51,670 nucleotides of DNA from Clostridia bacterium. Lineage in GTDB: Bacteria > Bacillota > Clostridia > Oscillospirales > Acutalibacteraceae. The stretch's first letter is position 1; each line of letters starts with the position of its first letter. A program made the position numbers and the translations under genes. Below the pieces are notes generated by a model. The model saw nothing but the letters and a program-made list of their open reading frames with translations, was not told where the DNA came from and did no database searches. Below are positions 25,456 through 33,134 of the stretch, piece by piece. The stretch spans positions 1-51,670 of the forward strand of contig JAFXDE010000032.1 of assembly GCA_017516315.1 (NCBI GenBank). Direction: 5' to 3'.

Positions 25456-26406
25456 TTAAATCAATTTATACTCAAATCTCGTATAATCACCGGTCTTATA
25501 TTCGCCGCTGATGAATTTTCTCGCTCTGAAAATCACTCTGTCATCGTAAACCTCACAGAAATAGCCTACACCGCAGTCGGTAATACCGAAGTTGTTTTCC
25601 TTTCTGTAGCCGGGAATACTGATGGAATGGACATTATTTTCTTCGTTGATAACCTCAGCGACTTTTTCGAAAATGCCGCCGTGAAGATGGCCGTTGATGA
25701 AAAATACATTTTTGTATTTCTCCATAACTGCTCTGACCTCGTCATTCTGCTCGCCCATATCACCCGTCTTCCAGACCTCGGGAAGACCGTGAGTTTCAGC
25801 GAAGGGCTGATGGCACATTACGAAAACGGGCTTACCGTCCTTGGTGCCTCTTGCGAGCTCTCTGTCGAGGAAGGCAATCTGTTCGGAAGAAATATGCGCC
25901 TTTTCGAGCATTCTTTTTTCTGTGCAGAGAACGATAAAGGTGTAGCCCTTAATGTCGCAGGAATAATAGATTTTTCCCGTTTTATCGTCAAGATAAGCTT
26001 TTATTTTATCCTTGATGATTTTTGTGCTGTTTTTATAGAAAATGCGCGCATCGTGGTTACCCATAGTAACGAGAAGCTTATCTACGGCTGTCTGCTTATC
26101 TAGAACGCGGAAAAATCTTTCATATTCGTTATTCGTACCGTAGTCAGCGATGTCGCCTGCCATAAGGAAGGCATCGAAGCTTTCCTTTGAGTTTTTTATA
26201 TCCTCGAAGGTATTGGCGAGATTTTTTTCTGCGCTCTCTCTGTTAGGAAGATGAGTGTCAGCGATAATAGCCATAGAAAGCTTTACATTTTCACTGTCTT
26301 CGAAGGTGATGGGGTCATCCTTGGAAACGGTGTAAATAACGTCATATTTCGGGTTCATAGCCTTGAACTGCTTGATATATTTGTCAATAAAGATTTTAGC
26401 GGACAT
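25456..26406 (-). CDS. calcineurin-like metallophosphoesterase
   Basis: A 316-residue cytoplasmic phosphoesterase. The metal motifs run in order: IADTHLP, MAGDIADYG, TMGNHDAR, MCHQPFAE and INGHLHGG, the full calcineurin-like set. The substrate is unknown; relatives act on nucleotides, cyclic nucleotides or phosphoproteins. About 45 residues precede the first motif. Start ATG 26406 follows GGGAG by 7 nt. A longer in-frame reading from TTG 26469 would begin inside the promoter and is rejected. Confidence 0.87.
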   Translation of the reverse strand: MSAKIFIDKYIKQFKAMNPKYDVIYTVSKDDPITFEDSENVKLSMAIIADTHLPNRESAEKNLANTFEDIKNSKESFDAFLMAGDIADYGTNNEYERFFRVLDKQTAVDKLLVTMGNHDARIFYKNSTKIIKDKIKAYLDDKTGKIYYSCDIKGYTFIVLCTEKRMLEKAHISSEQIAFLDRELARGTKDGKPVFVMCHQPFAETHGLPEVWKTGDMGEQNDEVRAVMEKYKNVFFINGHLHGGIFEKVAEVINEENNVHSISIPGYRKENNFGITDCGVGYFCEVYDDRVIFRARKFISGEYKTGDYTRFEYKLI

Positions 26407-26440
26407 AGGTTTTCTCCCTTCAGGAATAATTATCTTTTTA

Positions 26441-26469
26441 ATTATAGCAGTAAATTTCTCTTTTTTCAA
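26441..26469 (-). promoter_or_regulatory. promoter of the metallophosphoesterase gene
   Basis: On the minus strand, TTGAAA (26464-26469), a 17-nt spacer ending in TGC and TATAAT (26441-26446) form a near-ideal promoter with an extended -10. Confidence 0.88.
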
Positions 26470-26502
26470 GTGGTTGCAGAGTATATGACTCTATCCCGAA
26501 AA

Positions 26503-27369
26503 TCAAAAAATCAAAAGCTCATTTCTGTCCGTGTCACACTCTCGCATATCTACTTTTTCAATTTTATAACTGTCACATCTGTTATAATAATAAATTCCCT
26601 TATCCGCATTGCAGCAGGAGGTGTATCTCGTATAGTGAGCCTTACCGTTTTTTGTTACACAGCCTTCGGGTACACTTACCAAAGACAGCATACGAAAAAG
26701 CTGGCTCACTCTTTCCTCCTCGCTTTTTTTAGCAGAGGCTTTTTCCTTAAGATAAGCGGCACGGATAAATCTTGCCTCGGAAGAAAAATCACCGGGTAAG
26801 GGCTCTTTGAAAAGTAAAAACCTTTCCGTATTAATCAGATGGTAATCAAAGGGAGGATTATTAGCCAGAACACCCCACGGATTACTGTAGATTTTAAGGC
26901 CTTCCTTTGTGCTTTCGAGGGTGAGGGAGCCGTATCTGTCTGAAATTATCCAATGGAGAGGGGAGAGGGGAAGCTCGTCGCTGAAGGGAATGTTGACTAA
27001 ATTAAGCTTCTTCGTTAGCTCTTTCGCTTCTTTTGTATCGGCACAGCTTCCTAAAATCCACGGGATAAGCTCGAAGGGTGTCACATTGTCTTTGTTCGGA
27101 GAGTAATCCTTAAAAAAGGCGTTTCCGGGAAAATTCAGACCTGCCACGGAAAGTCCCTTTTCATTGGTGGCGTCGAAATAAAGGGGATAACCCTTTGATA
27201 TTACCGCCATTCCTATTACGGCGTAATGCTCGGTAAGGTCAGGCATACATCTCATAGGAAATTGAAAATTCCTCGGCATAACCGTTACCTTTTCTCCGTA
27301 GGTAATATCAAGGTCGAGATTTCTTCCGAAATAGAAATCTCCGCTTGTGTAAGAAATTGCCGTACACAT
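26503..27369 (-). CDS. choloylglycine hydrolase family protein (bile salt hydrolase/penicillin V acylase type)
   Basis: A 289-residue Ntn-hydrolase. Starting at ATG 27369, the protein begins MCTAISY, so Cys2 becomes the N-terminal nucleophile after Met removal. FGRNLDLD supplies the conserved Arg and Asp, NEKGLSVAGLNFPG and NPWGVLANNPPF the Asn residues, and ARFIRAAYL the late Arg. Family members deconjugate bile salts or cleave penicillin V and N-acyl homoserine lactones. In a gut organism bile salt hydrolysis is plausible, but sequence alone does not separate the two groups. It is cytoplasmic, with GGCGGTGA upstream of the start. Confidence 0.88.
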   Translation of the reverse strand: MCTAISYTSGDFYFGRNLDLDITYGEKVTVMPRNFQFPMRCMPDLTEHYAVIGMAVISKGYPLYFDATNEKGLSVAGLNFPGNAFFKDYSPNKDNVTPFELIPWILGSCADTKEAKELTKKLNLVNIPFSDELPLSPLHWIISDRYGSLTLESTKEGLKIYSNPWGVLANNPPFDYHLINTERFLLFKEPLPGDFSSEARFIRAAYLKEKASAKKSEEERVSQLFRMLSLVSVPEGCVTKNGKAHYTRYTSCCNADKGIYYYNRCDSYKIEKVDMRECDTDRNELLIF

Positions 27370-27454
27370 AAAATCACCGCCTGTCATTTTGAATAGCTTT
27401 CCACATATACTGCCTTAAATACCTTTAAGGATGAAAATGACAGCAGTCATTACA

Positions 27455-27499
27455 TATAAAAAACGGCCTGAAATCCGTCGTTTACAGATACAGGCCATT
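27455..27499 (-). terminator. terminator of the glycan-transferase set
   Basis: On the minus strand, AATGGCCTG (27491-27499) pairs with CAGGCCGTT (27462-27470), followed by TTTTTTATATG. It lies immediately after the stop of the CDP-glycerol-transferase-like gene. Confidence 0.8.
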
Positions 27500-27502
27500 T
27501 TA

Positions 27503-28609
27503 TTATTTAATTATGCTTCTGACTACTCTTTCGGTGTTTTCGGTATCGGTAAAGCTGAAATTCATTTCTCTGAATTTTCTGTTTCTTTCTTCGCAGAAGG
27601 GAGCCTTTATCGCTTCGGCTAATTCCTCGAAAGTCTTGCATACCTTACCGGGAACAAGGGAGTCATAATCGAAATAGAAGTCTCTTTTTTCTCTGTACCA
27701 CTCAAGGTCGGGACAGTAGAAAACAGTCTTTTTGCCGAGAACACAGAAATCCATACAGATAGAGGAGTAGTCTGTTATAAGTATATCTGAAGCTAAAACC
27801 AGCTCTCTGACATCCCCGTAATCGGTTACATCTGAAGCAAATTCAAAGTCAGCAGAGGCTGTATGCACCTGAGGGTGAAGACGGACGAAAAGGAAATACT
27901 CCTCGCCCAGTTCTCTGAGGAGCTTTTCATCGCTGAAGGAATCGAGAAGCCTACTGTCTCTTTCGCTGTCATCTCTGAAGGTGGGAGCATAGAGGACTAT
28001 TTTTTTTCCCTTGGCTTCGGGGTAAAGGGAGATGATTTTTTCCCTGGCTGCAGCTTCGTTTTCCTTGTTCAGAAGGTAGTCGATTCTCGGTGAACCGAGA
28101 GGAAGAACCTTATCCTCACTTACACCGAAGGCCTCGGCATAAATCTTTTTAACATCTGAGGAGGAACAGACTACATAGGTAAGCTTACCGTTGGCAGCGA
28201 TTTCTCTTTTTCTCAAAGCCTCGGGCTGAGGTATGTGAAGTCCGAACTTTTTAAAAGCGCCTTCACCGTGCCAAAGCTGTGTGATAACCGTTTCCTTACG
28301 GAAATTAAGCTTTCCCATAGGCATAAAGTTATCGTTAAGAAAAACATATTTACTCGTAGCTAAAAGACGGGGCTTCAAAAGGAAGAAGCTCAATACCTTT
28401 AAAGGCTTTTTCAAAGATAAATCCTCACGGGTAATGAGAACGAAATCGTAGCTGTTTTCCTTTTTCAGATATTCATAAACACAGCCTAAGGAATCCTTGA
28501 AATTTTCATTGTGCATAGAAATGAAGGCTATACGGTTTTCTCTGATTCCGAAAAGTGCGGCACTGATATTGAAAAAAAGGGCATAAAGATTATAAAGAAG
28601 CTTTTTCAT
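27503..28609 (-). CDS. CDP-glycerol glycerophosphotransferase family protein
   Basis: A 368-residue TagB/TagF-like enzyme of the family that adds glycerol- or ribitol-phosphate from CDP-alcohols to teichoic acid chains. Family segments are ITQLWHGEGAFKKFG (base histidine), VCSSSDVKKIYAEAFGV, LPLGSPRIDYL, VLYAPTFRDD, VRLHPQ, and DILITDYSSICMDFCVL near the C-terminus (nucleotide-alcohol site). The N-terminal hydrophobic stretch suggests membrane association. It follows the second glycosyltransferase with a 1-nt gap, so translation is likely coupled. The product is probably a phosphate-containing surface polymer. Confidence 0.88.
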   Translation of the reverse strand: MKKLLYNLYALFFNISAALFGIRENRIAFISMHNENFKDSLGCVYEYLKKENSYDFVLITREDLSLKKPLKVLSFFLLKPRLLATSKYVFLNDNFMPMGKLNFRKETVITQLWHGEGAFKKFGLHIPQPEALRKREIAANGKLTYVVCSSSDVKKIYAEAFGVSEDKVLPLGSPRIDYLLNKENEAAAREKIISLYPEAKGKKIVLYAPTFRDDSERDSRLLDSFSDEKLLRELGEEYFLFVRLHPQVHTASADFEFASDVTDYGDVRELVLASDILITDYSSICMDFCVLGKKTVFYCPDLEWYREKRDFYFDYDSLVPGKVCKTFEELAEAIKAPFCEERNRKFREMNFSFTDTENTERVVRSIIK

Positions 28610-28610
28610 C

Positions 28611-29384
28611 TCAGAACTTAATACCCCATTTCAGGAAGTATTTCAGAATTGACTGAATATGAATAAGCAGGAGCTTTTTGTTTGTCTTGCTTTCTCTTTC
28701 CCAAAGATGATAAACCGTAGCCATAGGATAGTGCAGTGCCTTGTATTTTTCTGCCACTCTTCTTGCGATATCGCAGTCCTCCAGATACATAAAGAATCTC
28801 TCGTCGAAGCCGCCGATTTCTCTGAAAATCTCTGTGCGGAAAAACATAAAGCAGCCTGTAGCGTTGGTTATGGGGAAAGGCTCGTCCTCGGGCATATCCA
28901 GCATACAGTATTCGGTCATAAGTCTTCCTGCCGGCTTACTTTTGTTATATAAACGGTGAGCGCCCAAGTATCTTATTGTGGGATTTTTCATTCCTAAAAG
29001 CTGCTTTGTGCCGTCCTCGAAGCGTACTTCGGGCGAAAGAAGACCGATGCTGTTATCTTCGTCAGCATAACGGCAAAGCTCGGAAATAACATCCTCCCTC
29101 AGAATAATATCAGGATTTATAACCACATGGTATTTCGAGGTGAGGAAGGGTAAAATTTTGTTATGTCCCGCACCGAAGCCATCGTTGCTTTTTGGCTCGA
29201 CAACTACTACATCAGGAAAGTTTTTTCTGATGTAATCAGCTGTTCCGTCGGTGGAAGCGTTATCAACGATGTAAAGAGTAAAGGGTACACCCTTGGTGTT
29301 TTCGAGTACCGAGGTAATAGTGGCTGAAATCTTATTTTTGCTGTTATAAGTAACGATACAGCCGCTTACGGTGTAATTTTCCAT
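28611..29384 (-). CDS. glycosyltransferase family 2 (rhamnosyltransferase-like)
   Basis: A 257-residue GT-A fold transferase. CIVTYNSKNKISATI starts the nucleotide-binding region, IVDNASTDGTADYI and INPDIIL carry the metal-binding acidic residues (here NPD in place of DxD), and GGFDERFFMYLEDCDIARR is the late acceptor-side signature. These features resemble WbbL/rhamnosyltransferase-type enzymes. No membrane helices are seen. It lies between another family 2 transferase (12 nt) and the CDP-glycerol-transferase-like gene. Confidence 0.88.
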   Translation of the reverse strand: MENYTVSGCIVTYNSKNKISATITSVLENTKGVPFTLYIVDNASTDGTADYIRKNFPDVVVVEPKSNDGFGAGHNKILPFLTSKYHVVINPDIILREDVISELCRYADEDNSIGLLSPEVRFEDGTKQLLGMKNPTIRYLGAHRLYNKSKPAGRLMTEYCMLDMPEDEPFPITNATGCFMFFRTEIFREIGGFDERFFMYLEDCDIARRVAEKYKALHYPMATVYHLWERESKTNKKLLLIHIQSILKYFLKWGIKF

Positions 29385-29396
29385 TTCTCTTTCTCC

Positions 29397-30098
29397 TTAT
29401 CTCTTAAGAATTACTCTTTTGTAAAGCTTGAAAATGAGATACCTTCTCCATTCTATTTTCTGTCTGAAGGTGGTTTCTCCTCCCGTAACATTACCGCCGT
29501 GTACACGGTAGTAGATAAGAGGCAGATCCAAAAATTTGACCTTGCCGTAAATTTCGGCGAGAATACCTATCCATTGGTCGTGCATGGGAATACTGCGAGG
29601 CATAGGCATAATTTTTTTTAAAAGCTTACGGTCGAAGGCCATACAGCAGCCCATATATGAATTTTTAAAGATATTACGGAGAACTCCCTTTTTGCTTCCT
29701 CTCTTTTCGAAGAAGGAATAATCGGTGATGTTCAGGTCTCCGTCGGTGATGTAGGCATTATGCAGAACCAGGTCATATCCCTCATCAAAGGCCTCCATAA
29801 CTCTTTTTACCTTGTCGGGAAGCCACACATCGTCCTGGTCGCAGAGAAAGATTTTATCGCCCTTGCAGTAGCGTATGGCATTTACGAAGTTTGAAACCAC
29901 ACCCTTGCTTTTTCCTTCGACCCAAACGACACGGCTGTCCTCTAAGGCTATTCTTTTTACTATTTTTTCCGTCATACCTCCCGGCCTGTCGTCGGATACG
30001 ATTATTTCATCACCGTGGGAAAGCTGAGGAAGAATTGAACGGATTTGCGCTTCGATATATTTTTCACCCTTGTAAGCAGCGAGTGCAACGGAAATCAT
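29397..30098 (-). CDS. glycosyltransferase family 2
   Basis: A 233-residue GT2 enzyme. ISVALAAYKGEKYIEAQI begins the nucleotide-sugar domain; IIVSDDRPGG, FLCDQDDVWLPDKV (with the DxD-type metal site) and MPRSIPMHDQWIG follow. This pattern is common in rhamnan and teichoic acid side-chain transferases. GGAGG precedes the ATG at 30098. It is first in a three-gene minus-strand operon with its own promoter, presumably building a cell-surface polysaccharide. Confidence 0.87.
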   Translation of the reverse strand: MISVALAAYKGEKYIEAQIRSILPQLSHGDEIIVSDDRPGGMTEKIVKRIALEDSRVVWVEGKSKGVVSNFVNAIRYCKGDKIFLCDQDDVWLPDKVKRVMEAFDEGYDLVLHNAYITDGDLNITDYSFFEKRGSKKGVLRNIFKNSYMGCCMAFDRKLLKKIMPMPRSIPMHDQWIGILAEIYGKVKFLDLPLIYYRVHGGNVTGGETTFRQKIEWRRYLIFKLYKRVILKR

Positions 30099-30128
30099 AA
30101 TCTTTCCTCCATTAACAAATATATAGTC

Positions 30129-30157
30129 AGTATAGCACCAAATACAATTTTTTACAA
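30129..30157 (-). promoter_or_regulatory. promoter of the surface-glycan operon
   Basis: On the minus strand, TTGTAA (30152-30157), a 17-nt spacer and TATACT (30129-30134) lie about 30 nt before the first glycosyltransferase. Confidence 0.75.
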
Positions 30158-30230
30158 TAGCAACAGTATAAAAAGTGAATATCGTCGATGAAAGAGTTCG
30201 GATTTTAGAATGTTACCTGAGCGTTCCCGA

Positions 30231-30265
30231 CAAAAATCCCGACACACCTTTTGGCATATCGGGAT
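30231..30265 (-). terminator. terminator after the glutaminase-A-like gene
   Basis: On the minus strand, ATCCCGA (30259-30265) and TCGGGAT (30236-30242) form the stem, with inner TGCC/GGTG pairing, and are followed by TTTTTG. Confidence 0.8.
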
Positions 30266-30270
30266 GAAAA

Positions 30271-32190
30271 TTATTCGTTCATATATTTGTCCATCAGCAC
30301 GGGCATCCAGAGACCTGCCTGAACGGTTCTGTGATCAAAGCCACTCTGCTTGGGCTTTTTGGTTTCGATCCAGTCGCTGAAGCAGTTTCTGTCCTTGGTG
30401 TCGGCGAGATATTTTACGATTCTCTCGGAGAAAAGCTTTATATTCTCAGTATCCTTGTCGAGACAGGCTGCCCACAGCATCCAGTCGGTTTTAGTGAATT
30501 CCTTTCTGTAGTCGAGAGGAACACCGTACTCGTTAAGCTCAGACTTGTATTTGTCGCTTTCGCCCTGATAAAGCTCCTCGCTGAAAAGTCCGAAGCGGAA
30601 AATCTTATCCCAGACAAGATTATACTTAAGGCTCCAGGTTTCGTTTTTACCGATTGAGAAGGGGAGATAGCTTTTATCGGTAGCACATTCCGAAATGAGC
30701 TCGTCGGCATATTCCTTTGAAAGTGCTGTATAGGGGTTGTCTCTTCCTAAGGCGTCGCAGATTTTACCGAAGCAGGCCAGACCCATAACACCCTTGATGG
30801 CAAGATTTACATTCTTTACACTGTGACCTGCGAAGTCGTCGGTACAAAGCTCTCGGGAAAGAACTACTCCTGCCTTTTTAAGATAAGCAGCCCATTTTTC
30901 CAAAAGCCCGAAATTTTCTTCGAGAAGAGAAGCATCCTTGGTCATACGGTAGTAGTTATAGCAAAGAATAATCATATTGCCGCATTCTTCGACAGGCATC
31001 TGGAATTCGGGCATATAAAGACCTCTTGCGGGAAGCTTGTAGATTATCTTGTAGCCGTATTTGTGAGGGATAAGATGATGGTTGGGAGCCAGAGCATAAA
31101 CCTGACCGCAGGCGAGGGGATATCTGCCGATGTCGTGAGGAGCGAAATCTTCTTTCCATAAGGGCATAGATGCAAAACGGAAAATACCTACCACCATAGC
31201 CTTTATAAGCTCAGGACAGTAGAGAAGATACATAGGCATAGCCGGATAGGAAACATCTACGGTATTGATACAGCCGTTTGAGTGACATTCCTTTGAAAGG
31301 TAAAGAAGCTGTCCCTCTTCGTTCCTGACGAGCTTATGACCTGCCATAACCTGTCTTGCGGCGGCGGAGAGAATACTCTGATAAGCCTTACCGAATCTTT
31401 CGCTGTCCTTAAGGATAGTGTCTTCCTGCTTTCTGATTTTATCGAAAAGACAGTCTCTGTTATCAGCAGCGAATTTCATAGCAGACTCTATACTGTCGAA
31501 TTTCTCTGTCCACAGACCCTTGAGCTTTTGACCGAAATAGTTAATGGAATAAACATCATCGTAGGCGAGAATAAAGCTGAAGGAGGCATCTGAGACTGCA
31601 GCTTCAGCCTTTGCTGAAATGCCGTCGGCACAGGCGGAAACCTTTTCACCGAAGAGACACACATAACCCCAGTCAGCAGCGTAGGTGTCACCGGAATCAT
31701 TAAGAGGCTTCTGAACGGTAAGACCCATTTTTACTGCTCTTGTGCCCTTGATGCTTACTGTGTATTTGGTAATCTGCTTTTTTCTTTTTCCGAAACAAAG
31801 CTCATCAAAGCCTTTGAAATCTACGGCTATGCTGTGTTCTTTTCCGTCTGATGCTTTTACATCACATTCCAGAAAGGAAACAGGTGCAGACATTATTTGA
31901 AAATCGTCGAAAAGAAAGGGCGACCAGGTTCGGAAGGTAAGAGTAAATTTATCGTTGGCGAAGATATATTCACTTACAAACGGAGTAATCTTAACCTCCT
32001 TCTGCTCGATTTTTTCCTCCTTTCCGAGGCCTAAAAAGCGGTAAATGGCGCCGTCGAAGGTAACGGTACCTTTAATTCTCTTTTTGATTCCGCACCAAAG
32101 ATATGTATCACCCTCGTTTATCTTATCTGTTCTGGACCAGATGCTGAAATGAGGGTCGATGGTGCTTATGGGGTATGAAGGTAATTTCAT
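30271..32190 (-). CDS. glutaminase A-like protein (DUF4965/DUF1793 type)
   Basis: A 639-residue protein resembling the GtaA family, named after fungal glutaminase A but common in gut bacteria, where its real substrate is mostly untested. It has an N-terminal beta-rich part (DPHFSIWSRTDKINEGDTYLW). The C-terminal (alpha/alpha)-type part carries the family blocks MPVEECGNMIILCYNYY, ELCTDDFAGHSVKNVNLAIK, YNLVWDKIFRFGLF, GVPLDYRKEFTKTDWMLWAA and SDWIET. There is no signal peptide, unlike many secreted homologues. AAGGGAG precedes the start. It is monocistronic with a consensus promoter. Confidence 0.8.
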   Translation of the reverse strand: MKLPSYPISTIDPHFSIWSRTDKINEGDTYLWCGIKKRIKGTVTFDGAIYRFLGLGKEEKIEQKEVKITPFVSEYIFANDKFTLTFRTWSPFLFDDFQIMSAPVSFLECDVKASDGKEHSIAVDFKGFDELCFGKRKKQITKYTVSIKGTRAVKMGLTVQKPLNDSGDTYAADWGYVCLFGEKVSACADGISAKAEAAVSDASFSFILAYDDVYSINYFGQKLKGLWTEKFDSIESAMKFAADNRDCLFDKIRKQEDTILKDSERFGKAYQSILSAAARQVMAGHKLVRNEEGQLLYLSKECHSNGCINTVDVSYPAMPMYLLYCPELIKAMVVGIFRFASMPLWKEDFAPHDIGRYPLACGQVYALAPNHHLIPHKYGYKIIYKLPARGLYMPEFQMPVEECGNMIILCYNYYRMTKDASLLEENFGLLEKWAAYLKKAGVVLSRELCTDDFAGHSVKNVNLAIKGVMGLACFGKICDALGRDNPYTALSKEYADELISECATDKSYLPFSIGKNETWSLKYNLVWDKIFRFGLFSEELYQGESDKYKSELNEYGVPLDYRKEFTKTDWMLWAACLDKDTENIKLFSERIVKYLADTKDRNCFSDWIETKKPKQSGFDHRTVQAGLWMPVLMDKYMNE

Positions 32191-32219
32191 AATTCTTCTC
32201 CCTTGCTTTTATTTCCTTA

Positions 32220-32248
32220 ATGATAACATTACAGTAAAATTATGTCAA
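32220..32248 (-). promoter_or_regulatory. promoter of the glutaminase-A-like gene
   Basis: On the minus strand, a perfect TTGACA (32243-32248), a 17-nt spacer and TATCAT (32220-32225). Confidence 0.8.
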
Positions 32249-32270
32249 GAGAATTAGTAAAGCCGGATTA

Positions 32271-32963
32271 TTATCTGCAGAAAACGTGTCTCCCTATAGT
32301 AGTAATAACGGGTCTTGAATGCATAAAGGCATTGCTGGTTTTTGCAGGGTTATAGTAATATATTGCTCCGCCGCTGGGATCCCAGCCGTTAATGCAGTCT
32401 CTGGCTGCCTTAAGAGAGGTGGAATTAGGTGCTACACTCCAGTTGCTGTCGTTCACACAGGAAAAAGCTCCCTTCTGATATATTACACCTGCTATAGTAT
32501 CGGGAAAGGACGAATGGGAAACTCTGTTCAGAACTACGGCGCCTACGGCTACCTGCCCCGTATAGCTTTCTCCTCTGGCTTCGGCCGCGATGAGCTTTGC
32601 GAGGAGATTTATGTCACTGCTTGAATAGGCGGAAGAATCTGACGAGGAGGAGAGACCTAAATATTTAAGGGTTTTCGGTCCTGCTATACCGTCAGCGGTT
32701 ATGCCGCAGTTTTTCTGAAAGCTTTTTACTGCTTTCTGAGTGCCTGTCCCGTAGATACCGTCTACACTGCCCTTATAGTAGCCTAATTCCTTAAGCTTTT
32801 TCTGTATCTGTCTTACCTCGTTACCCCGTGAACCTATTTTTGAAAGAGTCTGTACAGATTCTCCCTCCTGTCTCTGCACATAAGAAGCGAAAATCAGCAG
32901 GGTAAAGACGAGCAGCAGGGCTATAGCTGTTCTGTATACTTTGTGAGAAATGGTGTTTTTCAT
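32271..32963 (-). CDS. spore cortex-lytic enzyme SleB-like cell wall hydrolase
   Basis: A 230-residue exported protein with a signal segment (KVYRTAIALLLVFTLLIFAS, about 8-27). A PG_binding_1 peptidoglycan-binding domain follows (SKIGSRGNEVRQIQKKLKEL to GIAGPKTLKYLG, about 45-103), then a serine-rich linker and the Hydrolase_2/SleB catalytic domain (LLAKLIAAEARGESYTGQVA, GAFSCVNDSNW, GGAIYYYNP). The glutamate in AAEARGE is the expected catalytic residue. SleB hydrolyses muramic-delta-lactam cortex during germination. ATG 32963 is chosen; a TTG 18 nt upstream is the alternative. It suggests, but does not prove, sporulation. Confidence 0.87.
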   Translation of the reverse strand: MKNTISHKVYRTAIALLLVFTLLIFASYVQRQEGESVQTLSKIGSRGNEVRQIQKKLKELGYYKGSVDGIYGTGTQKAVKSFQKNCGITADGIAGPKTLKYLGLSSSSDSSAYSSSDINLLAKLIAAEARGESYTGQVAVGAVVLNRVSHSSFPDTIAGVIYQKGAFSCVNDSNWSVAPNSTSLKAARDCINGWDPSGGAIYYYNPAKTSNAFMHSRPVITTIGRHVFCR

Positions 32964-33059
32964 ATAATCAATCCGTTTCAAAAGCTTTCTTTTTCACTAT
33001 GATTTCACATAAAGGATTATAATATTCACAGAAAATGCCGTTATTTGTTGTTTTTTCTA

Positions 33060-33088
33060 TTGAATAAAAATTTCGCTTATGGTAAAAT
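33060..33088 (+). promoter_or_regulatory. promoter of the MBOAT-ACP-DASS-ligase-SGNH operon
   Basis: TTGAAT (33060-33065), a 17-nt spacer and TAAAAT (33083-33088) lie about 47 nt before the first gene. All five genes follow with gaps of at most 23 nt or overlaps, so one transcript is likely. Confidence 0.75.
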
Positions 33089-33134
33089 TATTTGAATTTT
33101 GTAAATATCTGTAAAAAGAAAGAGAGCGTGTAAA

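Noticed and set aside
26407-26469. Longer N-terminus for the metallophosphoesterase starting at TTG 26469
   Set aside because: The extension lies inside a near-consensus promoter, and ATG 26406 has its own GGGAG site.
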